Shown here one piece after another: positions 32,875-42,708 of a stretch of 42,788 bases of DNA. Source of the stretch: JBBRCX01 sp038204465 (GTDB lineage Bacteria; Planctomycetota; Phycisphaerae; Tepidisphaerales; Tepidisphaeraceae); the NCBI GenBank assembly GCA_038204465.1, contig JBBRCX010000036.1, positions 1 to 42,788 on the forward strand. Direction: 5' to 3'. The translations under genes and the position numbers were made by a program. The notes beneath the pieces were generated by a model. The model did no database searches. It saw only the letters and a list, made by a program, of their open reading frames with translations, and had not been told where the DNA came from. Position 1 is the stretch's first letter, and every line of letters starts with the position of its first letter.

Positions 32875-33687
32875 ATGCTGATCAGGATTGGCTACGAATT
32901 GCTGTTCGAGTTGCCGGCGCCGGTCCCGATGCTGCTCATGCTGTACACCCATCCGGAGCAGGCGCATGCGCTGCAGAAGCCGGAGAAGATGCTCGTCGAG
33001 CCGGAGGTGGCGGTGGAGGATTTCACCGACGCCTTCGGCAACCGCTGCGCGCGGCTGCTAGCGCCGGCGGGCACGCTGCGGCTCTGGTATGACAACATCG
33101 CCCGCGACAGCGGAAACCCCGAGCCGACCATCGAGGGGGCGGTGGTTCACGCGGTTGAGGAACTGCCGGCGAAGATCTGGCAATACCTGCTGGCCAGCCG
33201 GTATTGCGAAGTCGATCGCATGTCGGATATCGCGTGGGACCTGTTCGGGAAGACGCCGCGATCGTGGGAGCGCGTGAAGGCGGTGATCGATTGGGTGCAC
33301 GGCAATGTGAAGTTTGGTTATGAGTTCGCGCGTCCGACCAAGACGGCTTACGACGTTTACGCCGAGCGGCAGGGCGTGTGCCGCGATTTCATGCACCTGG
33401 CGATCACGCTGCTGCGGGCCATGAACGTTCCGGCGCGCTATGCGACCGGATATCTCGGAGACATCGGCGTGCCCGTTTCTGCGCTGCCGATGGATTTCAG
33501 CGCGTGGCTCGAGGTGTATCTGAGCGGTCGGTGGTACATGCTCGACGCCCGGCACAACGAGCCGCGTATCGGAAGGATCCTGCAGGCGCGCGGCCGGGAT
33601 GCGACGGACGTGGCGCTGACCACTTCGTTCGGAGTCAGCAAGCTGCAGAAGTTTCTGGTCTGGACGGACGAGATCTCTTCAGCTTGA
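32875..33687 (+). CDS. Transglutaminase-like cysteine peptidase-fold protein 1
   Basis: The 270-residue protein has an N-terminal beta domain (about 1-100) and a transglutaminase core. The nucleophile is Cys169 in QGVCRDFMH; Asp224 is in YMLDARHN. At the position where the classical triad has His (HAW in gene 2 nearby), this protein has Ser209 in DFSAWLEV. I recall this replacement as common in the subfamily, with His227 in the next block as a possible substitute, but have not checked. Members are thought to cleave or form peptide bonds in the ATP-grasp/alpha-E pathway. It is transcribed away from Anbu and towards transglutaminase gene 2. Confidence 0.85.
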   Translation: MLIRIGYELLFELPAPVPMLLMLYTHPEQAHALQKPEKMLVEPEVAVEDFTDAFGNRCARLLAPAGTLRLWYDNIARDSGNPEPTIEGAVVHAVEELPAKIWQYLLASRYCEVDRMSDIAWDLFGKTPRSWERVKAVIDWVHGNVKFGYEFARPTKTAYDVYAERQGVCRDFMHLAITLLRAMNVPARYATGYLGDIGVPVSALPMDFSAWLEVYLSGRWYMLDARHNEPRIGRILQARGRDATDVALTTSFGVSKLQKFLVWTDEISSA

Positions 33688-33711
33688 TTCACGCGGGATG
33701 CATCGATCGGA

Positions 33712-34665
33712 TTACTGCTGCGCCTGTTGCTGGTTGGCAATCTCCCGCGAGGCGATGACGCCTCCGGTGTAGGTCGGGATGGGCAGGGAATCCACGCGCT
33801 CCGCGGCCAGTTCCGGGGGAATCGTCTGGAGTTCTTCACTGTGGACCGCGACGTCAATCTTTTCGCCGGCCTTGCCGCGGAAGAGGCCTTTGTTTGGCGG
33901 AACGTCGAAGAAGTGGCGCCCGACGGCGACCTTCACGAAGTTGTCGCCGACCACGCAGTTATTGGCGGCGTCGAAACCGATCCAGCCGACCGAGGGGAAA
34001 AGGACCTCGCACCAGGCATGGGTCTGCGTGAAGCCGCGGTAGCGCTCGGCGTCCGGGTGCACAAGTCCGCTGACGTAACGCGCGGGAATCTTCAGCGCCC
34101 TGGCCATCCCGAGGAGCAGATGGGTGAAGTCCTGGCAGACGCCCGAGCCGTGCTCGAGAATATCGGTGATGGGGCTGAAGGCATTCGTCACGCCTTTCTT
34201 GTAGGCGAACTTCTCGCTGATCATTCGCACCAGTTGCAGCGTCAGTTCGCCCAGCGGCATCCCTTGTTTTAATCCGAGCGTTTCAACGAGTTGATACAGC
34301 GCCGGCGCGTCGACCACCGGCCCGCCGAAGTGCAGAAAATCGTAGGTCGGGTAGTTCAGCTCTTCCGTCGGCAGGGGCCAGCGATCTTCCAGCTGCAGCG
34401 GATCGGGACGCGGGCGGTTGGTTTCAACCACGCTGGTGGCCACGATCCGGATCTGCTTGTGAAAGCCGTTGACGGTGAAGGCGTGGACAGTGTTGCCGAG
34501 CCAGTCGAAATAGCTCAATGCCGGCGCCGGCGGGCCGATCGAGAGCGTGAAGGCGAGCCGGTGCTGGTCCTCCTCCTGCCGCGGCGCCATGCGCAGCTCC
34601 ATCACCGATTCGCTGATCAAATCGGAGTAGTTCAAGTCGGTCTGGTGGCTGAGCCGCAGCAGCAT
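33712..34665 (-). CDS. Transglutaminase-like protein 2 (complete triad)
   Basis: This 317-residue protein has an N-terminal beta-sandwich (about 1-85, the bacterial transglutaminase N domain) and a core with Cys177 (GSGVCQDFTH), His216 (QTHAWCEV) and Asp232 (IGFDAANN), so the catalytic triad is intact. The C-terminal 80 residues form an extension with Pro-rich and Gln-rich ends. In this gene neighbourhood, proteins of this kind are predicted to process or join the peptide product of the ATP-grasp enzyme. It follows the alpha-E gene by 48 bases and is transcribed in the same direction. Confidence 0.9.
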   Translation of the reverse strand: MLLRLSHQTDLNYSDLISESVMELRMAPRQEEDQHRLAFTLSIGPPAPALSYFDWLGNTVHAFTVNGFHKQIRIVATSVVETNRPRPDPLQLEDRWPLPTEELNYPTYDFLHFGGPVVDAPALYQLVETLGLKQGMPLGELTLQLVRMISEKFAYKKGVTNAFSPITDILEHGSGVCQDFTHLLLGMARALKIPARYVSGLVHPDAERYRGFTQTHAWCEVLFPSVGWIGFDAANNCVVGDNFVKVAVGRHFFDVPPNKGLFRGKAGEKIDVAVHSEELQTIPPELAAERVDSLPIPTYTGGVIASREIANQQQAQQ

Positions 34666-34713
34666 GAATGTGTCCAGTTCGCGCGTCCGCTGGTTAAATC
34701 GCTCGCAGCGCGT

Positions 34714-35730
34714 TTAGTGCTGGAAGTATGAGTTCTGCATTGCCACGGCGACTTCCGCCAGCTGGGTCTGGATCTTCTGCAGATACGTCGGGATCCCGTC
34801 GACCAGCATCTCCGACAGCTCGGCATATTCCAGCTGGGCGTCGAGCCGTCCCAGGACCCGCTCCGCTGGATCGATCGCCAAGGGGTTTACTTCGTTTCGA
34901 ATGGCGGCGATCGCGTCATGCGCCTTGCCGACGCCATAGCGAACACTTCGCGGAAAATTGCGCTCCAGGATCAGGAAGGAGGCGACGCGCATCGGGTCCA
35001 TGTCGCCCACGTGGTGCCTGCGATACGCCTCGATCGAGCAGCAGCAGCGAAGCACCGCCATCCAGTGGATCGTGCGCAGCGCCCCCTCCTGCCGCGGGTC
35101 TTCCGTCGGCAGGACGTTGAACTTGTGCTCGATGATGCGGCAGGTGACTTCCACCCGCTCGAGGAACTTGCCCAATTGGATGAATAGCCACCCCTGGTCG
35201 TGGGACAGCGTTTGGTCCGTCAGCCCCTGGAACAGCATGCTGCCGGCAATCACCTGCCGGTAGAAATCGTCAGGGGATTCTTCAAAGTGGGTGCGCGCTT
35301 CATCGGCGCTGATCGACCAATAGAGGGTGTTGAGGCTTTCCCACATCTCGAGCGAAATGTTCTCGCGGATGCCGCGTGCGTTCTCCCTGGCGCGGGTGAG
35401 GCAGCAAAGCAGGCTGCTGGGGTTCTCCGGGTCGAACGCAAGATACGAAGCGACGCGCATTCCCAGAGCGCCGTCGCCTGGAGGGATGGTGGCGGAATCG
35501 ACGCGCAGGCTCCCGAGCACGCTTTGCCACTCGCGCTGCTGGATGTTGAGCGCCAGGTCGCCCACATCGACTAGCAGGTTGGAGTTAATCAACAGCAGCC
35601 GGGCGATGTGCTCCGCCCGCTCGACATAGCGGCTCATCCAGTACATCGAATCCGCGTCGCGCGCCATCATCGGCCGCGCCGGACGATGCGGATGGAACTT
35701 CGGCGGATTGAACAGGGCGATCTGAGTCAT
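34714..35730 (-). CDS. Alpha-E domain protein (DUF403)
   Basis: This all-helical 338-residue protein has the family's hallmark near the start, ADSMYWMSRYVERAEHIARLL (25-45, shortened here), and repeated ERxE-type helices, including GKFLERVEVTCRIIEHKF. Alpha-E proteins are nearly always encoded with the circularly permuted ATP-grasp enzyme and are thought to help its peptide-forming reaction, possibly as a carrier or partner. Most members start at the position of the ATG at 35670, so the first 20 residues from 35730 may not be translated. It lies 15 bases after the ATP-grasp stop. Confidence 0.88.
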   Translation of the reverse strand: MTQIALFNPPKFHPHRPARPMMARDADSMYWMSRYVERAEHIARLLLINSNLLVDVGDLALNIQQREWQSVLGSLRVDSATIPPGDGALGMRVASYLAFDPENPSSLLCCLTRARENARGIRENISLEMWESLNTLYWSISADEARTHFEESPDDFYRQVIAGSMLFQGLTDQTLSHDQGWLFIQLGKFLERVEVTCRIIEHKFNVLPTEDPRQEGALRTIHWMAVLRCCCSIEAYRRHHVGDMDPMRVASFLILERNFPRSVRYGVGKAHDAIAAIRNEVNPLAIDPAERVLGRLDAQLEYAELSEMLVDGIPTYLQKIQTQLAEVAVAMQNSYFQH

Positions 35731-35745
35731 TGTTGACGACAGCGA

Positions 35746-37224
<1,479 letters not shown>

Positions 37225-37284
37225 GCCGGCGGATCCATTCTGCTCGCCGCTGCTGGCGCACCGCCATCGTCCGCTGCAACGCGA

Positions 37285-38166
37285 CTATTTCTTCTTCTTC
37301 CCGCCGAGCAGATCGCCAAGTCCCTGCTCGACCACCTTGCCCGCATCGATCGCGGGAGCGGTGGTTGGTTGCGTGGCTGATCTTCCGCCCAGCAGGCCGC
37401 CAATCGCGTTCTGTGCCGCCTGGCCGATCTCCGGCGGCAAGGCCTTCGTAAGGCGCTGCTGCGCTTCGGAGCTGAGCTTTCCGATTGTCTCGCCGAGATT
37501 CTGGTTCAGCAGGGCCTTAAGCTGCTCGGGCAGCTTCCCCGAGTTTGACGCCTCCGAGGCCATGACCGTCACCACCTGCATCACGACATCCTTCAGCGCG
37601 GCTCCATTCTGGGCGCCGTCGGCCGTTCCGATGTTCTTCAGGTTAACCGTCGGTACGTCGAGGGTGACTTCCTGTGCGAGTCCGGGCAGGCCCGGGCGCA
37701 CGACCACCTGCGCACCCTGGATGGTCAGGTCATCGATGATCAGCTTCAGCGGCCTGGCATTCGGGTCGCCCGCGCTCTTCGGCATCAGGTCCATCGCCGA
37801 TTGAAAATTCACCTTTCCACCGATCTGCTCGATCACCAGCTTCGGCTTGTTGATGGTGATCGCCTTGACGTGCACCGGGTCGCTGCGTAGCTGTCCGTAG
37901 CTCACGCTTACATCCGTGCCGCCAACCGTCAGCATGTGCGGCGCCGAGTAACTCGGCGGCGATGCGATGGAAAGATCCTTCAGCGTGAGGTCGCCGCCGA
38001 ACAGCGCCAGGTTGGCGCTGACGAGCTGGGTCTGCAGGTTGAGAGAATTGGTGGCCTGCGTTTCCACCGTACGCTTCACGATGCGGTTGAGGTTGAAGTA
38101 AATGACCAGCGCGGCGCCAATGAGCACCACCACGAGGATCAGCACCGCCCATTTCAGTATCTTCAT
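37285..38166 (-). CDS. AsmA-like membrane-anchored protein
   Basis: The 293-residue protein begins with a membrane helix (about residues 4-24), typical of AsmA-like proteins, then a beta-rich domain (about 40-170) with the pattern LTLKDLSIASPPSY and LVIEQIGGKVNFQSAM that matches AsmA/DUF748 repeats. The last third is Gln/Ala/Gly-rich and helical, and the end is a KKKK tail. AsmA-like proteins carry lipids between membranes or shape the envelope. ATG 38166 is supported by GGAGGTCCT just upstream; the longer frame to 38313 is not. It is divergent from the pentapeptide-like gene. Confidence 0.78.
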   Translation of the reverse strand: MKILKWAVLILVVVLIGAALVIYFNLNRIVKRTVETQATNSLNLQTQLVSANLALFGGDLTLKDLSIASPPSYSAPHMLTVGGTDVSVSYGQLRSDPVHVKAITINKPKLVIEQIGGKVNFQSAMDLMPKSAGDPNARPLKLIIDDLTIQGAQVVVRPGLPGLAQEVTLDVPTVNLKNIGTADGAQNGAALKDVVMQVVTVMASEASNSGKLPEQLKALLNQNLGETIGKLSSEAQQRLTKALPPEIGQAAQNAIGGLLGGRSATQPTTAPAIDAGKVVEQGLGDLLGGKKKK

Positions 38167-38327
38167 AGGACCTCCAGCAATGAATTGTTGCCGGATCGTA
38201 AGCCGCTGGCAACATCCTTCCGTCTTGCGCGTGATGCAAATTGACAGCCCGCAGCCTCTGTGCATGATCCGGCGCGGGGCCACAAAGGTGTCAAATGGTC
38301 CGACCCACTGCACAGGGAGACCGGCGT

Positions 38328-38651
38328 ATGCTGCTGACCAAACACGAAGGCGAGACGTTTCAGAACCAGACGGTCTATATCAGTGGGCAAGCCTTTATCC
38401 GCTGCACGTTCACCGCCTGCACGCTTCTGCTGCGCGAAACAGTCTTCTTCATGGAAGGCTGCTCGTTCGACCGCTGCAACTGGCACCTGGACTGCGTCCT
38501 GCTATGGGGTAGTCCCGACTCGCTGCAGTCGGTGAAGATGGTGACCGACCTCATCGAGCAGGGACAGAAACAGATCGAGGCCGCCGCCAACAAGGAGAAA
38601 CCCGACTCGGAGAAACCCTCACCGGACCCGTCTTCGCCGTTCGCCTCGTAG
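38328..38651 (+). CDS. Pentapeptide-like small protein of unknown function
   Basis: This 107-residue protein has short repeated units in its first 60 residues, such as QAFIRCTFTACTLLLRETVFFMEGCSFDRCNW, where aromatic and Cys/Leu positions recur about every five residues, as in pentapeptide-repeat beta-helices. The C-terminal part is helical then Pro/Ser/Glu-rich. The ATG at 38328 has AGGGAGA at 38314-38320. Cysteine content is high (about six). It lies 41 bases before the TIGR03790-like gene on the same strand. Function unknown. Confidence 0.6.
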   Translation: MLLTKHEGETFQNQTVYISGQAFIRCTFTACTLLLRETVFFMEGCSFDRCNWHLDCVLLWGSPDSLQSVKMVTDLIEQGQKQIEAAANKEKPDSEKPSPDPSSPFAS

Positions 38652-38692
38652 CGCCCGCGGCAGCGCCGATCTGAAAGTCAGCGAGCTGTATC

Positions 38693-40396
38693 ATGAGCCG
38701 TCACCTGTGGCGCTGGACTGTCGGCTTGCTGCTGATCTTCTGGCTCGGGCCTTTCTCCTCGGCGCTGCTCGCACTCGCCCCCGATCAACTTGTTCTTATC
38801 GTCAACTCCAATGTGCCGGCCAGCAAACGGCTGGCGCAGTTCTATGCACAGCAGCGGGGCATTCCCGACGGACGCATCCTGGAACTCGCGCTTCCTTTCC
38901 CACAGGAGGAGATGCCGTTCGAGATGTATGACGCGCAGGTCGCCCCGAAGGTGCGTGCGTTTCTGCTCGACAATCACCTCGAGAGAAAAGTCACATGCCT
39001 CGTGACTTTCTATGGCGTACCGCTGCGCATTGCCCGCATGCCCAGCACCCCCGCGGACGCCGCGGCGCTTGCCGACCTGCGCCGCGAGGCCGAGTCCGCC
39101 CGCAAGGAGCTCGAATCTGCCGTCGCCAACGCCGAACAACTCTCATCCGAGCTCGACCCAACCTTCAAGCGCATCGAGGGTGGCAACCTGGACCAATTGT
39201 TCCGTCGCGCCGCGACCGCGGTGAACACCGCCGTCAGCGCGATCGCCAAGCTCCCCGATCCCGACAAGCAGAAGGCGTCCTTCAATCGATTCGTCGAAGT
39301 TTATGGACAGTTGAGCGGCCGAGCACGAACGATGGAATTGCGCGCCGGCCCCCAACTGTCGAAGCTTGACCCCCAACCGCCCAGCAAAGCACAGCTGTCC
39401 GAAGCGCGCAAGACCCTGAGGGAGACGCAGCAGGCCATCGCGGAATTGGAATCGCACCTGCAGGATGCCAAGTCGCGGCAGCGCATGCTCAGCCTTGCGC
39501 GGGCAAACCTCGGACTGATGGACTACGCGCCGCGTGTCGCGGCCCTGGCATTCTTCCTCGAGGCGACGGAAACCGAATCGGCACTCGACAGCGAACTGGC
39601 GTTGCTCTGGCAGTGGCCTTACCCGCGCCATCGATGGCAGCCCAACCCGCTTTACTTCCGCACGCGCAGTGCCGGCAGGCGTCCGCCGACGCTGATGGTA
39701 ATGCGCCTCGACGGGCCGCAGGAGGGATCCGCGCGCGACATCATCGCGTCATCGATGAAAGCCGAGCGCGAGGGACTCAGGGGACGCGTTGTCCTCGACG
39801 CGCGGGGCAGGCCCGTCAGCGACCCGTATGGCTTCTACGATCAGGGAATTCGCAATCTCGCGCGGATTGTCCACCAGCATACGCAACTGCCCTTGACCTT
39901 CGACGAGAAGGAAACTGTCTTCGGGCCCGGCTCCGTGAAAGACGTCGCGATCTACTGCGGCTGGTACAGCCTGCGCAACTACGTCCCATCCTTCACCTTC
40001 GCCAACGGCGCCGTCGGTTTTCACGTCGCCAGCCTCGAACTCGTAAGCCTGCGGACGCCCGGAGAGAAAGGCTGGGTCGCCGGACTCCTGAACGACGGCG
40101 TCGTGGGAACGCTCGGTGCGGTCGCGGAGCCTTACCTACAGTCTTTCCCGCCCGCTGATGAGTTCTTCCCACTGCTCCTCACCGGCAAGCTGTCGCTCGC
40201 GGAGGTCTATTGGCGAACGACGCCGTTCGCAAGCTGGATGCTCACCTGCATCGGCGATCCGCTGTACACGCCGTTTCGGACCAACCCGGCGCTGAAGGTG
40301 GAGGACCTGCCGCCCGCCCTCCGTTCCTTGATCCCGAGTCCCGCCTCGACCCAACCCGCTCAACCCACTCAACCCTCGACTCTTCCTGCGCATTGA
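38693..40396 (+). CDS. TIGR03790-like exported protein with coiled-coil insertion
   Basis: The 567-residue protein has an N-terminal signal or membrane helix (about 8-28), then a start typical of the TIGR03790 family (APDQLVLIVNSNVPASKRLAQFYAQQRGIP, spread over 29-58), TFYGVPLRI (105-113), LDSELALLWQ (298-307), LRNYVPSFTFANGAVGFH and the terminal GDPLYTPF. Between residues about 117 and 295 it carries an Ala/Glu/Arg-rich helical stretch with heptad patterns, probably a coiled coil, that interrupts the usual core. The family's function is unknown; members occur in planctomycetes, cyanobacteria and acidobacteria (from memory). Confidence 0.8.
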   Translation: MSRHLWRWTVGLLLIFWLGPFSSALLALAPDQLVLIVNSNVPASKRLAQFYAQQRGIPDGRILELALPFPQEEMPFEMYDAQVAPKVRAFLLDNHLERKVTCLVTFYGVPLRIARMPSTPADAAALADLRREAESARKELESAVANAEQLSSELDPTFKRIEGGNLDQLFRRAATAVNTAVSAIAKLPDPDKQKASFNRFVEVYGQLSGRARTMELRAGPQLSKLDPQPPSKAQLSEARKTLRETQQAIAELESHLQDAKSRQRMLSLARANLGLMDYAPRVAALAFFLEATETESALDSELALLWQWPYPRHRWQPNPLYFRTRSAGRRPPTLMVMRLDGPQEGSARDIIASSMKAEREGLRGRVVLDARGRPVSDPYGFYDQGIRNLARIVHQHTQLPLTFDEKETVFGPGSVKDVAIYCGWYSLRNYVPSFTFANGAVGFHVASLELVSLRTPGEKGWVAGLLNDGVVGTLGAVAEPYLQSFPPADEFFPLLLTGKLSLAEVYWRTTPFASWMLTCIGDPLYTPFRTNPALKVEDLPPALRSLIPSPASTQPAQPTQPSTLPAH

Positions 40397-40514
40397 GGAG
40401 CAATCCTTCCCGCACCACGCCGCGCCAGAGCCATCGCCGCCCGGATCCCTTCCCGGTGCGGTCCCGTTTTTCAAGCGTCTTCTCCCGGCGGCCGATAATT
40501 GTTCGGAGAACGAT

Positions 40515-40679
40515 ATGCCCGTCCAGTTGATCTGCCCCAACCTGCGCTGCCGGAAGTTCTTGTCGGTCCCGGACGACGTTCGCGGCAAGCTCGTAAAGTG
40601 CCAGCACTGCCAGACCAGCTTCCGCGTTCCCGAGAGCGGCAAGAAAGCCGAATCCGCCCCCGCCACCCCCGCGAAGTAG
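40515..40679 (+). CDS. Small zinc-ribbon protein (MJ0042-like)
   Basis: A 54-residue protein, too short for most gene callers. It has two cysteine pairs: Cys7 and Cys12 (four residues between) and Cys29 and Cys32 (KCQHCQ), and the bulk follows the MJ0042 zinc-finger pattern with FLSVPDDVRGKLVKC and FRVPE. The tail is Lys/Ala/Pro-rich. ATG 40515 has GGAGAA at 40505-40510, four bases upstream. Such ribbons are frequent in planctomycetes, often as N-terminal parts of longer membrane proteins; here it stands alone. Confidence 0.75.
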   Translation: MPVQLICPNLRCRKFLSVPDDVRGKLVKCQHCQTSFRVPESGKKAESAPATPAK

Positions 40680-40821
40680 CGGGTCGACGGCCGCATTAAC
40701 TCCTCGCCATCCTCCGATTCGCCTTCCTGTTTTTTGTTTTTCCGGGCCTCTCCCGATATGTTGCCGCAGCGCCGCACGCAGCCTGGCGGCGAGCCAAAGC
40801 ATCCCTTATAGTTCCGCGACC

Positions 40822-41196
40822 ATGAGCGAATCGCGAGAACTGCCGTCCCGTTCCTCAACCCCAACCGTCAACTACGCCCACGGCTCGATCTTCGCGCCGA
40901 CCGGATCGCCGCTGCTTCGCCTCGGCGGCGGACTGGGCATCGCCGCCTGCGTCGTCGGCCTCGCGATCTTCCTCGCCGCCTGCGCGGGTTTGAAGATGTC
41001 GGTCGCGCTCTCGCCCATCCCGGTCATCCTTGCGGTGCCGGGATTCATCCTCACGCTGATCGGCGCCACCACTCAGAAGCACATGATCGCCGAAGACACG
41101 CACGTGCTCGCAGCCTTCTTCCCCTGCATCCTCGGCATCGCCGGCGGCCTCCTCGAAATGGCCGTCTGGCTCCAGTGGCACATGTTCGCCCGCTAA
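40822..41196 (+). CDS. Small membrane protein of unknown function
   Basis: This 124-residue protein has a polar N-terminus of about 30 residues, then three hydrophobic helices (about 33-54, 60-82 and 95-119), each long enough to cross the membrane. No motif is recognised. It lies 142 bases after the zinc-ribbon gene and is followed by a hairpin that may end transcription. Confidence 0.65.
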   Translation: MSESRELPSRSSTPTVNYAHGSIFAPTGSPLLRLGGGLGIAACVVGLAIFLAACAGLKMSVALSPIPVILAVPGFILTLIGATTQKHMIAEDTHVLAAFFPCILGIAGGLLEMAVWLQWHMFAR

Positions 41197-41249
41197 GCCG
41201 CGCCTCGTCCGCAGCCCAACCCTCCACGAATGATCGCGGCCGCACCATA

Positions 41250-41283
41250 GCACGGGCGTCCCCGCCCGTGCATTTGCCCTTTT
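41250..41283 (+). terminator. Terminator or dispersed palindromic repeat
   Basis: A perfect 9-base-pair stem GCACGGGCG/CGCCCGTGC (41250-41258 with 41263-41271) has a 4-base loop and is followed by ATTTGCCCTTTTC. It lies 53 bases after the small membrane protein gene. The same type of palindrome is frequent as a dispersed repeat in other genomes (from memory), so either reading is possible. Confidence 0.5.
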
Positions 41284-41345
41284 CTCGATTAACGGCCTCA
41301 CCAAAAAAACCAAAAACTCCCCGCGCCCATCGTTCTCCCCGCACC

Positions 41346-42110
41346 TCAGTTCATCCCCATCCCCTTCAAGTTCTTCAAGCTGATCCCAAGGCTCTCGAAC
41401 GGATCGCGGTAGCACGTGTCCTGCTCCACGATGTACCATTCCACTCCCGCCTCCTTGCACGCCTTCAGAATCCCCGGCCAATTCAGGTTCCCCTCGCCCA
41501 CTTCCGCCATGAACTGCGTCCGGTCCGGCTTGATCGCCATGTCCTTCAGATGCACGCAGGGAATCCGCCCGGAAGCCTTGCGGATCCAGGCGATCGGATC
41601 ACCGCCGCCATGCGCGATCCAATAGGTGTCGATTTCCATCCACACCGTCGGATCGAGCCGCTCGAACAGGATTTGGAACGCCGTCTCCCCGTCGAAGCGG
41701 GCCAGCTCGTGGCTGTGGTTGTGATACCCCAGTGAAACGCCCGAGCCCTGGAAGCTCTTCGCGATGGCGCTGTAATCCCGGGCGAAGTCCAGCCAGTCCT
41801 GCGTCGTATAGCTGTTCTGGAAGAAGCCTCCGATGGCGGTGTAGCGGCAGCCCCACAGCTTGTGCTCGTCGATCACCGCCTGCCGCTCATTCTTCAGCCG
41901 GTCCAGCGCGACGTGCGTCGCGCAGCAGGCGAGTCCCTCGTTCTGCAGGACCTTTGCCAACTCCTTCGGATCGATCGGCCCCAGCGCCGAGCACTGCACG
42001 GCTTCATAGCCGAGCTTCTTCACTTTCGAAAACGTCTTGGCGATGTCGGACGGGGTCTGCGTGTATTCACGCAGCGTGAAAAGCTGAGCGGCCAGGGCGG
42101 ACGAAGGCAT
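41346..42110 (-). CDS. Sugar phosphate isomerase/epimerase (xylose-isomerase-like TIM barrel)
   Basis: The 254-residue protein fits the AP-endonuclease 2 / xylose isomerase-like family. Visible features are the barrel start LAAQLFTLRE (6-15), YHNHSHEL (about 128-135) with metal-binding His, MEIDTYWIAHGG (about 157-168) with Glu/Asp ligands, VHLKDMA (about 185-191) and EVGEGNLNW (about 202-210). Members interconvert sugars or inositols with a divalent metal. ATG 42110 has AGAGGAAA upstream. No transporter or dehydrogenase partner is next to it, so the substrate is unknown. Confidence 0.88.
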   Translation of the reverse strand: MPSSALAAQLFTLREYTQTPSDIAKTFSKVKKLGYEAVQCSALGPIDPKELAKVLQNEGLACCATHVALDRLKNERQAVIDEHKLWGCRYTAIGGFFQNSYTTQDWLDFARDYSAIAKSFQGSGVSLGYHNHSHELARFDGETAFQILFERLDPTVWMEIDTYWIAHGGGDPIAWIRKASGRIPCVHLKDMAIKPDRTQFMAEVGEGNLNWPGILKACKEAGVEWYIVEQDTCYRDPFESLGISLKNLKGMGMN

Positions 42111-42235
42111 GTCGTGTTTCCTCTCTAGGCGGTTTCAAAGAACGAATCCAAACGGCCGAGAATAACTTTGCGCCGCCCGACACAAAAGCCGCGGCTCGCC
42201 GCGCCGGCAGTCTCGCGCCGCCAAGGAGTGCTCCG

Positions 42236-42440
42236 GGCAATCAAGAGCCAAAACACGGTTTTCGCGCCAAAAATCCATGCCCAACCCATGCCCCACCCAT
42301 GCGATCCCCATCGCCTCCCCAAGCGGCGACCATCCACGCCCCATCGAATCCCAATGAAGCTTCCAGCGCCCCGCCACCGCGCACCCGAGAACCTCCCACC
42401 TCAGGCCCGACGTCTGGCCAACCCATGCCATCCGCTCGCC
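42236..42440 (-). repeat. G-rich degenerate repeat element B
   Basis: Read on the minus strand, 42440 to 42279 is a G-rich stretch of imperfect ATGGGG/GGATGG units with a four-run G-quadruplex pattern (42280-42298), followed by the T-rich block 42278-42236 starting ATGGATTTTTGG. It resembles element A at 31571-31788 in order, composition and the ATGG-TTTTTG block, and shares words GGATGGTCG and GATGGGGCG. Confidence 0.55.
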
Positions 42441-42596
42441 AGCCGCTGACCGGTAATCCACCGCCGCAAAACCGCTCGCCTTCCAGCTCGCCGCCCGCCC
42501 AGTTTCTGTCTGCCGACTCGACTTTGAGGGTGGACGAGGATCTTCATTCGCCATGCTGTCTTGACCACAGCATTCCACGTATCTACGCTTACAGCG

Positions 42597-42673
42597 GATC
42601 CCGGAAGGGGGTCGGGAGTACTTATTGATCCCAGAAGGGGGTCGATCCCAGAAGGGGGTCGGGAGTACTTATT
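42597..42673 (+). repeat. Three REP-like hairpin units upstream of RAYT
   Basis: Unit 1 (42597-42626), a truncated unit 2 (42627-42643) and unit 3 (42644-42673) share GATCCC-RGAAG-GGGGTC, a 6-base-pair stem with a 5-base loop and one G-T pair. Units 1 and 3 add GGGAGTACTTATT. They lie 36 bases before a RAYT gene, the usual place for the target repeats of these transposases. Confidence 0.75.
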
Positions 42674-42708
42674 GGCAATTCGTTGCGTCGTCGGTAGCAT
42701 GTCTGGCC

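Larger units (their letters stand above)
42111..42708. other. Non-coding region before the RAYT gene
   Basis: About 600 bases hold no convincing gene. They contain the G-rich element B (42236-42440, minus strand) and the three REP-like units (42597-42673), listed separately. Open frames on the minus strand give Trp/Gly/His/Met-rich low-complexity products caused by the repeat, so I do not call them. Confidence 0.5.

Noticed and set aside
42135..42578. Minus-strand frame with Trp/Gly/Met-rich product
   Set aside because: It reads through element B; composition follows the DNA repeat and not a protein fold. Left as non-coding.
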